A stretch of 44,879 nucleotides of DNA, taken from Candidatus Parcubacteria bacterium. GTDB taxonomy: Bacteria > Patescibacteriota > Patescibacteriia > PEXW01. Shown piece after piece: positions 39,394-44,879 of this stretch; position 1 is the first letter of the stretch; every line of letters begins with the position of its first letter. The notes beneath the pieces are model-generated. The model searched no databases and was not told the origin of the DNA. It saw nothing but the letters and a program-made list of their open reading frames with translations. Position numbers and translations under genes: made by a program. Where the stretch lies: positions 1 through 44,879 of the forward strand of contig QZJU01000021.1 of NCBI GenBank assembly GCA_003597955.1, read 5' to 3'.

Positions 39394-40320
39394 TCAGCTT
39401 TCATTAAGTTGAGTTATCAAGCTTGCGATAATTGGCGCTAAGGACAAGACTTGGATTTTGTCAAGGCGTTTTTCCCAAGGCAGGTAAATGGAATCAGTGA
39501 TGAAAACTTTGGTAATCGAAGGCATTCTTTTTAGTTTTTGAATGGCCCCGCCAGACAGAACGCCGTGGGTGGCCATAATTATCATTTCATCAGCCCCAGC
39601 CTTTTTAATTTCTTTTGCTGTCGAAATCAGAGTGCCAGCCGTGCTGATTTCATCGTCTCGGAAAATTACAATTTTTCCGTGCAGATCCTCTTGGATGCAA
39701 TTGGATTCCGCTAGGTCATGTTCAGGTCGTTTTTTAATCACCCGAACCAAAGATACGCCCAAGACATCAGCGAATTTCCGGGCCGTGGAAGTCCGACCGC
39801 GATCAGGAGTTAGCACAACGCATTTGGAAAGATCAGTGCCTTTCAGGGCTTCGGCAAAAAGTTGATTCGGGTCAATTACATAGGTTTGGGCCGGCTTATA
39901 GTAATCCAAGAGCACGGGGGCGTGCGGATCGCAGAGCACAATGTCAGTGGCCCCACGGGAAACCGTAATTTCGGCCATCATTTTAGCCATCATTGCTTCG
40001 CCGCCATCTTTATCCCGTTCCTGCCGACGGAAGCCCATAAACGGCATTATAACCACAAGTTTTTTGGGTTTTTGCCGTTCAATAATATCCATTAACGCCC
40101 ACAGTTCAATGTAATTGGTCGGTGCATAAGTTGGCGTGGATTGGACAATGAAGACATTTTTGCCACGGATAGTGGCATAACCCGGAATTCGGTACCAAGG
40201 TTCGTCATCGGCAAAAATCTCTTTGTCCAAGTCACCAATCTGTTGGCCGAGAAGTTCAGACACGGCCGAAGCGAGCTTATAATTCGCTTTACCGCTAAAA
40301 ACCAAAAAATTCTCTGACAC
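39394..40320 (-). CDS. prs: ribose-phosphate pyrophosphokinase
   Basis: 308 aa, normal length. It makes PRPP from ribose-5-phosphate and ATP. Visible are FSGKANYKLASAVSELLG at the start, IYDP-type FRRQERDKDGGEAMMAKMMAE, LCDPHAP with the metal-binding histidine, and the PRPP loop IFRDDEISTAGT. The flag region TPDRGRTSTARKF differs from the usual SPDxGGxxRA, so the enzyme is divergent. GGAGG before a GTG start sets the start. Confidence 0.92.
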   Translation of the reverse strand: MSENFLVFSGKANYKLASAVSELLGQQIGDLDKEIFADDEPWYRIPGYATIRGKNVFIVQSTPTYAPTNYIELWALMDIIERQKPKKLVVIMPFMGFRRQERDKDGGEAMMAKMMAEITVSRGATDIVLCDPHAPVLLDYYKPAQTYVIDPNQLFAEALKGTDLSKCVVLTPDRGRTSTARKFADVLGVSLVRVIKKRPEHDLAESNCIQEDLHGKIVIFRDDEISTAGTLISTAKEIKKAGADEMIIMATHGVLSGGAIQKLKRMPSITKVFITDSIYLPWEKRLDKIQVLSLAPIIASLITQLNES

Positions 40321-40369
40321 GCAATACCTCCAGAGTTTTTTAAAATATCAATTTTTGTTTAGTAATATA

Positions 40370-40398
40370 TCTTAAGTTAAGGTGGGCGCGGCTGTCAA
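40370..40398 (-). promoter_or_regulatory. promoter of prs
   Basis: Minus strand: TTGACA, 17 bases, TTAAGA. The -35 box overlaps the left GTCAAC repeat of inverted-repeat copy 4. Confidence 0.5.
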
Positions 40399-40570
40399 CC
40401 CCGCACCGCTTTTTAAATGGGCGTCGTTTTAGCTGTGGCAAGCAGTATCGTTGTGAGTTTTTAGTTGTGGTTTTAAAAATTAACCAAGAACCACGCCCTA
40501 AAACGATACCGATATCTATACCCAAAACCTCTAGCCACAACCATTTATCGGAAAGTGGTGCGGGGTCAAC
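40394..40570. repeat. inverted-repeat element, copy 4 (long form)
   Basis: GTCAAC direct repeats (40394-40399, 40565-40570) flank CCCGCACC...GGTGCGGG. The left end reads CCCGCACCGCTTTTT, so it has diverged; the right end is the standard GGAAAGTGGTGCGGG. The interior (about 135 bases) has its own inverted repeats (GGGCGTCGTTTTA against CTAAAACGATAC) and a CGATATCTAT motif. No credible ORF. Confidence 0.78.
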
Positions 40571-40586
40571 CCCCTTAAACCAATGT

Positions 40587-42455
40587 TCATTGGGTTCCGC
40601 TGGCATGCGAAAGGATTAAGCGGTCCCGTGTGCTGAAAAAATTAAGTACGCCCAAACGGGAAAAATTCGTGCTTTTAAAAACCGTGATTTTCGGCTGGAC
40701 CGTGCCGCCATAGCTGGCCAGAAAATCCGCTTTGCCGTCGTAATCAAAATCTGCCGCGCTTAAACGCACGCCTGCCCGCTCGACGGTTCGGAAGGCGCGG
40801 TAATCCGGCCGCAGTTTTACGATATTGGTGCCGCGCAAGGCAAATACCCTGACAATCGGCGCATAGTTTCTTAGCGGGCCCACAATTATTTCCGCAGTAT
40901 TGTCTCCGGCCAAATCTGCCGTGGTAATTTCCAAACCAGAATTTGCCGAATCCAAAATATTGTTTTTCGCCGCGATCTGCCTAAGCCCCGTGCCTTGCAA
41001 GCGAAAAATCCTCAACATCCGGCTGCCAGTTCCAGCTGGCGCGGTAATGATTTCATCCCGGCCGTCCGCGTTTAAATCTCCGCCGGCCAGGCTGATGCCA
41101 TTGCGATAACCTGAAGCTTCGGCGTTGAATTCTCTATAAATCTGGGTATAGCGGCTTTGTCGGAAACCAAAAATCCTCACATTCGGCGTGCCTCTTTGTT
41201 TGGCCACAATTATTTCCGCGCTGTTGTCGCCGTTCACATCGGCCAAGGCCAAATTAACCCCGTCGCGATAAGCCGGACCATAAGGCAGAAAGGTGGCGAC
41301 AAGCGAACCATCGGGCCGGAAAATTTTCACCTGGCCTTGGCGGCCGCCATTGGGAGCCACAACGATTTCGCTTTGGCCGTCTTTGCCCAGGTCGCCCGCG
41401 ACCACTTGCATGCCGTTGCGAAAGCTGGTTTCAAAGGCGCTGAATTCTTTTTGCAAAACGCCGTTGAAATCCTGAACCCGGATTGTAGGCGCACTGCCGC
41501 GTTCCACGGCGGCGACCAAAAAAGTGTTTAAGCGCACAGTAAAGGACACGCTGGCCACCGAGGGATCAATGTTTCCGGCTTGGTCGCGGCTGCGCACATA
41601 AAAAGTGTGTTCGCCGTTTTTCAAATTATCAATAACGATCGAAGTTTGCGTAGTCCAGTTTGACCAACCCAGGTTATCCAGCCGAAAGCTAAAGCTCAGA
41701 TTCTCGGCCGCAGTCACATCATCCAGCCCTGTCCAGGTAAAAGTGAATGTCGGCCGGGTTTGTGTGGCCGTGGGCGCGGCGGTTATTGCGGAATTCGGCG
41801 CGACCGAATCTGCGTTTTGATCCATGGGCTGGTCCACGGAACAGCTCCGGCTCTGCGTCGGTTGATTGGTTTGCGTGCCGCACGCCGCCTGGTCAGTGCA
41901 AGTTCGGGTTTGCTGGCCGTCTGTGCAAGCGGTCCAGGCTGTGCAGGTCCAGTTTTCGACGCACAGCGGAAAAGAAACTGCGGCAGTTTTTTTGGAAGCG
42001 ATGTTGGATATCGCGGAAAGATTGCCGGCTTCGTCCGAGGTTTTTAAGGCAAAATAATAATTCTGATTTGGCTGGAGATTGGCAACCAGCAGACTTTCGG
42101 TCTGGCCAGCGGGCTTTGGGGTTGGGGGATTGGCTAGCGGGGTTGCCAATGCCCAGCTTGCTTCGGAAATCGCAGTTGTGTTGTAGCGGATTTGGTAGGC
42201 GGTAGCCTGGCCCGTATTGCCGTCATCACCCGGCGCTGTCCAGGTTAAAGTAATGGAATTGGTAGCGTCATCAACCGCGGCTTTGACCGTCGGCCCCAGA
42301 TATTCCGGCGCCTGAAAGTCCGGACTCGTGGCTTGCGCAAAAAATACGGCTGAAGCCAAGCCTGCCCAAAACAAAACAATCGCCAAAGCTAAAATTGGGT
42401 GGACGCTGACCTTATTTTTTATTTCAGTTTGAGCGATAAAAGTCACAGGGCGCAT
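40587..42455 (-). CDS. exported surface protein: FN3, TSP1-like and FG-GAP repeats
   Basis: 622 aa. Signal or anchor helix near 18-42. Fibronectin type III-like domain (about 55-155; SITLTWTAPGDDG, YYFALKTSDEAGNLS). A Cys-rich thrombospondin type 1-like segment (about 163-200; WTCTAWTACTDGQQTRTC). An Ig-like domain about 215-310. Then at least four FG-GAP/VCBS-like repeats (ALADVNGDNSAEIIVA, AGGDLNADGRDEIITA, TTADLAGDNTAEIIVG, SAADFDYDGKADFLAS), calcium-binding-type propeller blades. Probably an adhesin or scaffold outside the cell. The promoter is good, but no ribosome site is clear. Confidence 0.87.
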   Translation of the reverse strand: MRPVTFIAQTEIKNKVSVHPILALAIVLFWAGLASAVFFAQATSPDFQAPEYLGPTVKAAVDDATNSITLTWTAPGDDGNTGQATAYQIRYNTTAISEASWALATPLANPPTPKPAGQTESLLVANLQPNQNYYFALKTSDEAGNLSAISNIASKKTAAVSFPLCVENWTCTAWTACTDGQQTRTCTDQAACGTQTNQPTQSRSCSVDQPMDQNADSVAPNSAITAAPTATQTRPTFTFTWTGLDDVTAAENLSFSFRLDNLGWSNWTTQTSIVIDNLKNGEHTFYVRSRDQAGNIDPSVASVSFTVRLNTFLVAAVERGSAPTIRVQDFNGVLQKEFSAFETSFRNGMQVVAGDLGKDGQSEIVVAPNGGRQGQVKIFRPDGSLVATFLPYGPAYRDGVNLALADVNGDNSAEIIVAKQRGTPNVRIFGFRQSRYTQIYREFNAEASGYRNGISLAGGDLNADGRDEIITAPAGTGSRMLRIFRLQGTGLRQIAAKNNILDSANSGLEITTADLAGDNTAEIIVGPLRNYAPIVRVFALRGTNIVKLRPDYRAFRTVERAGVRLSAADFDYDGKADFLASYGGTVQPKITVFKSTNFSRLGVLNFFSTRDRLILSHASGTQ

Positions 42456-42487
42456 TAAATCACTGTATTTTTATTTTTAGTATTTGA

Positions 42488-42516
42488 ATCATAACAGATT
42501 TTTGTGAATTTGTCAA
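42488..42516 (-). promoter_or_regulatory. promoter of the FG-GAP surface protein gene
   Basis: Minus strand: TTGACA, 17 bases, TATGAT. Confidence 0.65.
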
Positions 42517-42568
42517 AAAGTGAATCCGTGATAATCTTTAAGTGCTTAAAAAATAATCAAAAAATTTT

Positions 42569-42808
42569 ATGCCAACCATTCATAATCACCAGATTGACGG
42601 AGACTCAGACGGCCTGCACGCCATTAAACAATTGGACAGCGAAGAATTTGAAGTTCTTTTCGAGCACGCCAAAAGGCACGGGGAGGCGAATTTTGAAGGC
42701 ACCATAAAGGGCAAAAGGCTGAATTTTAAATTAATCCGAGAATCCGACGGCACCCACCGCGTGGAAAGCGAGGGCAAGGAAAGTTCCCACACCAGCGGCT
42801 GGTTTTGA
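42569..42808 (+). CDS. small acidic protein of unknown function
   Basis: 79 aa. Predicted alternating strands (NFEGTIKGKRLNFKLIRESDGTHRVESEG) after a helical start. It ends just before the translin-like gene and is likely co-transcribed with it. No Shine-Dalgarno. The opposite-strand ORF is judged a shadow. Confidence 0.5.
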   Translation: MPTIHNHQIDGDSDGLHAIKQLDSEEFEVLFEHAKRHGEANFEGTIKGKRLNFKLIRESDGTHRVESEGKESSHTSGWF

Positions 42809-42819
42809 TCATAGCGAAA

Positions 42820-43383
42820 ATGAAATTATTTAAGCGCTTAAAAAAAGATCTAGACAGACAAAAGTCTTTTCGGGAAAAAGTCATCAGCGAATCCCGCAAA
42901 GCTCTGCAAGATTCCAAATTAGCAATTTTTTCCGTCCACCGGTATGAAACAAAGAATGCGCAAAAATTACTGGCCGAGGCAGAAAAAATTTTGAAAAAAG
43001 TTTTAAACGAAAGCAAAAGCGAACCGAAATTTTTGAATGACGGCAATATTTTGGCGGCCTTGGAAGAATACGGCGAAGCCTGGCTGGTTCTGGAATTCGC
43101 TAACGGCAAGAAACTGAATTTCCCAAAGCGCCCCGAATTGCCGCCCGATCAAAAAGTCGGCGCATTAGCCGATTTCACCGGGGAAATGGTGAGGTTGGCA
43201 ATTTTAGAAGCGACCCAGCGGAATGCTAAGAGGGTCGAAGAAATTTATAAAAGCGTTCACGAAGTGGTTAAACACTTGGCCGAAGCCGACTTAACCGGCC
43301 CAAGCCGCCAGAAATTCGACGACGCCAAAAGAAACCTAAAACGCCTGGAAGAAATTCGTTACGATCTAAGTTTGCGGAAATAG
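42820..43383 (+). CDS. translin-family-like RNA/DNA-binding helical protein
   Basis: 187 aa from the ATG at 42820. All-helical, following the translin pattern: FREKVISESRKALQDSKLAIFSVHRYE, AEKILKKVL, LAALEEYGEAWLVLEFANGK (the family's ALxEYxEA motif), VGALADFTGEMVRLAILEA (the GLADxxGExxR motif), and a C-terminal FDDAKRNLKRLEEIRYDL. Translins bind single-stranded nucleic acid and some cut RNA. Archaeal and eukaryotic members are best known, so a bacterial copy is notable. The assignment is by motif recall. Confidence 0.65.
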   Translation: MKLFKRLKKDLDRQKSFREKVISESRKALQDSKLAIFSVHRYETKNAQKLLAEAEKILKKVLNESKSEPKFLNDGNILAALEEYGEAWLVLEFANGKKLNFPKRPELPPDQKVGALADFTGEMVRLAILEATQRNAKRVEEIYKSVHEVVKHLAEADLTGPSRQKFDDAKRNLKRLEEIRYDLSLRK

Positions 43384-43407
43384 AATACAAATGACCGGAT
43401 CCATGAA

Positions 43408-43482
43408 CGCGGGCTGGGACGCCCGCGTTCGGAAAGCGGGTGAGTAAGTTATTTTGCTCAATCGCGGGCGTCCCAATCCGCG
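43408..43482. repeat. GC-rich inverted repeat with internal hairpin
   Basis: Arms of about 20 bases (CGCGGGCTGGGACGCCCGCG against CGCGGGCGTCCCAATCCGCG) enclose TGAG...CTCA. It lies directly after the translin-like gene. Confidence 0.6.
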
Positions 43483-43504
43483 AGGTCTTTTATGAAAACA
43501 AAAT

Positions 43505-43534
43505 AATGCCTCTGAAAGTTTCAGAGGCATTTTT
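43505..43534. terminator. terminator hairpin
   Basis: AATGCCTCTGAAA and TTTCAGAGGCATT arms with T-rich flanks on both strands. It can end the translin-side transcript and the candidate ncRNA. Confidence 0.7.
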
Positions 43535-43761
43535 GAACAGAATGAACGGGCGGAATTTTTGGGAGGTCTTTTTCCGCAAAGCCTTGAGTCTTTCGACTCG
43601 ATTGCATTCGTATCGTTCTTTACGAATATTCAACCAGCGGGTATCTATCGCTAGGCGATCATGACCTCGGAAAGGACAATGAACATAGGGCTTACCTCCG
43701 CAATGTCCAGTATCGGGTTCTTATGCTTAGTTCCGTCTGGTGACAAGCGAGGGCGTCGGTT
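43505..43761 (-). ncRNA. candidate structured non-coding RNA (about 255 nt)
   Basis: A minus-strand promoter (TTGACG, 17 bases, TAAATT; 43768-43796) and a terminator-like hairpin at 43505-43534 (ATGCCTCTGAAA/TTTCAGAGGCAT) frame a region with no ORF. On that strand it can form GAGUC-GAAA-GACUC (a GNRA tetraloop), GCGGAA/UUCCGC, AUUCGU/ACGAAU, AUCGC/GCGAU and GGACA/UGUCC stems. The size suits 6S RNA, but I could not match a named family. tmRNA, RNase P and SRP signatures are not seen. Confidence 0.45.
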
Positions 43762-43848
43762 AAACCTAATTTACCAACAAAATTCGCTAGCGTCAATTTA
43801 GAATTAAAGTGACTCCAAAATGATTATCTGGGCAAGGGAAGGGCGTGC

Positions 43849-43854
43849 TAAAAT
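43849..43854 (+). promoter_or_regulatory. -10 box of the helicase gene
   Basis: TAAAAT within GCGTGCTAAAAT, nine bases before the ATG, with no Shine-Dalgarno. Confidence 0.5.
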
Positions 43855-43863
43855 ACTTCTACT

Positions 43864-44879
43864 ATGTCAAAGTTTGTCCTGAAAAAGTCCCCGATTAAAC
43901 CCTTAAAAATCGATTACGCCAAAGAATTGAACGCCGAGCAATTGGCGGTCGTCCAGAACGGCGACGGGCCGGTTTTGGTTTTAGCCGGGGCAGGTTCGGG
44001 CAAAACCCGCACCATTGTCTACCGCGTGGCCTGGCTTTTGGAGCACGGGGTTTCACCTAACAGAATTTTATTGGTGACATTCACCAACAAGGCGGCGAAG
44101 GAAATGCTGGTCCGCGTCCAAGAATTATTGGGCGATGTGCCCAGCCCGATTTGGGGCGGGACTTTTCACCATGTCGCCAACCGAATTTTAAGAAAATACG
44201 CTAAATTGGTGGGCCGCACTTCAAATTTTTCCATTTTAGACGAAGAAGACAGCCGGAGCCTAGTGGCGGCCTGCCTTTCAGATTTAAACATCGATACCCG
44301 GCAAAAACGTTTTCCTTCGGCCTCGGTAGTCCAGCATTTAATTTCTTTTGTCCGGAACACCCAGGCTGATCTGGCCGAAATTGTTGCCGGCAAGTTGCCG
44401 AATTCCAACCACGCCGCGGATCAAATTAAGGAGATCGCCAAGCGATACGAAGCCCGGAAGCAGAAACAGAATTCCATGGATTTTGACGATTTGTTGGTGT
44501 TGTTTCTGAAATTATTGACCGACCACGCTGAAGCCAGGAAAAGGCTGCAAGAGCAATTCCAATATGTTTTAGTTGATGAATTTCAGGACACCAACGCCCT
44601 TCAGGGTCAGATCGTTAAAAATTTGGCGGACAAGCACGGGAATTTACTGGTGGTGGGCGATGACGCGCAGAGCATCTATGCTTTCCGCGGGGCGGATATA
44701 AATAATATCCTGGAATTTCCAAAGAATTTTCCCCAAACCAAGGAATTCAAACTCCAAACCAACTACCGTTCCGTTCCGGAAGTTTTAAACGTGGCCAACG
44801 CGGTGATTGCCTATAATGTCGAACAGTACCAAAAGGTATTAAAGCCAAATCGTTCGGGCGGCGAGCGGCCAAAATTAGC
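43864..44879 (+). CDS. UvrD/PcrA-family DNA helicase (5' part, cut by window end)
   Basis: At least 338 aa with the 3' end missing. Absent from the track because it runs off the window. Superfamily 1 motifs in order: ELNAEQLAVV (Q motif), LAGAGSGKTRTI (Walker A), TFTNKAAKEM (Ia), DFDDLLV, VDEFQDTN (Walker B/II), VVGDDAQSIYAFRGAD (III) and TNYRS (IV). It unwinds DNA 3' to 5' in repair and replication restart. UvrD, PcrA and Rep cannot be told apart from this part. Confidence 0.95.
   Translation, partial: MSKFVLKKSPIKPLKIDYAKELNAEQLAVVQNGDGPVLVLAGAGSGKTRTIVYRVAWLLEHGVSPNRILLVTFTNKAAKEMLVRVQELLGDVPSPIWGGTFHHVANRILRKYAKLVGRTSNFSILDEEDSRSLVAACLSDLNIDTRQKRFPSASVVQHLISFVRNTQADLAEIVAGKLPNSNHAADQIKEIAKRYEARKQKQNSMDFDDLLVLFLKLLTDHAEARKRLQEQFQYVLVDEFQDTNALQGQIVKNLADKHGNLLVVGDDAQSIYAFRGADINNILEFPKNFPQTKEFKLQTNYRSVPEVLNVANAVIAYNVEQYQKVLKPNRSGGERPKL

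Noticed and set aside
40340-40606. 88-aa minus-strand ORF
   Set aside because: It is made of inverted-repeat copy 4 and the end of the surface-protein gene; no coding character.
42504-42707. 67-aa plus-strand ORF overlapping the gene at 42569
   Set aside because: Different frame from the better-supported 79-aa ORF, lower complexity, and it begins inside the minus-strand promoter.
43535-43763. tmRNA, RNase P RNA or SRP RNA in the helicase upstream region
   Set aside because: None of their hallmark sequences (tRNA-like CCA end, GAGGAAAGTCC, GGAAGGAAGC) is visible on either strand.

Overview
The window looks like chromosomal DNA of a Candidate Phyla Radiation (Patescibacteria) bacterium, probably a Parcubacteria-like lineage. 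This is inferred from gene content and style, not from a search. Supporting signs are several tiny GIY-YIG proteins, triplicated VirB2-like pilin genes, lamin-tail and FG-GAP surface proteins, many short orphan membrane proteins, a 23S-5S unit with no 16S beside it, and a 23S gene enlarged by hairpin insertions.

Layout. 0.1-2.0 kb (minus): a nucleotidyltransferase and an acidic helical-repeat protein. 2.2-6.6 kb (minus): promoter, long leader, 23S, a spacer with a 38-codon hydrophobic ORF, and an intact 5S nested inside a second, broken 5S. 6.7-14 kb: AT-rich accessory stretch with tRNA-Leu, small membrane proteins, three pilin paralogs, two lipoproteins (one CHAP-like) and several suspected frameshifts. 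14.3-17.5 kb (plus): ssb, a lone GreA C-terminal domain, a lamin-tail/PKD surface protein and a CheY-like receiver. 18-27 kb: an orphan SD-led gene, polA, another orphan, holA, rpsT, a cytidylyltransferase-like gene and uvrB. 27.1-32.8 kb (minus): five genes with two sigma-70 family factors, two HTH-rich proteins and one protein sharing its N-terminal domain with a sigma factor. 32.9-35.4 kb (plus): ruvA, a FemAB-type ligase, a sugar nucleotidyltransferase and tRNA-Arg. 35.5-44.9 kb: orphan genes, two GIY-YIG genes, a YwbE-like gene, a DUF3795-like gene, a HEAT-like gene, prs, an FG-GAP surface protein, a translin-like protein, a candidate structured ncRNA and the 5' part of a UvrD/PcrA helicase.

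How it fits together. Housekeeping replication and repair genes (polA, holA, uvrB, ruvA, the helicase) have a -10 box 6-10 bases before the ATG and no Shine-Dalgarno, which suggests leaderless mRNAs. Several other genes carry strong GGAGG sites and promoters of the form GTTGAC-N16/17-TAGGYT. The strongest candidate for an undescribed system is the sigma/HTH island. Its first gene diverges from ruvA across a perfect 10+8+10 palindrome, two of its units share a promoter pattern, and its members share a Trp-rich N-terminal domain and a Cys-x-Gln-Arg-Asn helical motif. The second is a dispersed family of roughly 100-base inverted-repeat elements (ends CCCGCACCACTTTCC), flanked by GTCAAC direct repeats and sitting on promoters; a related 9-base inverted repeat bounds the segment carrying the intact 5S.
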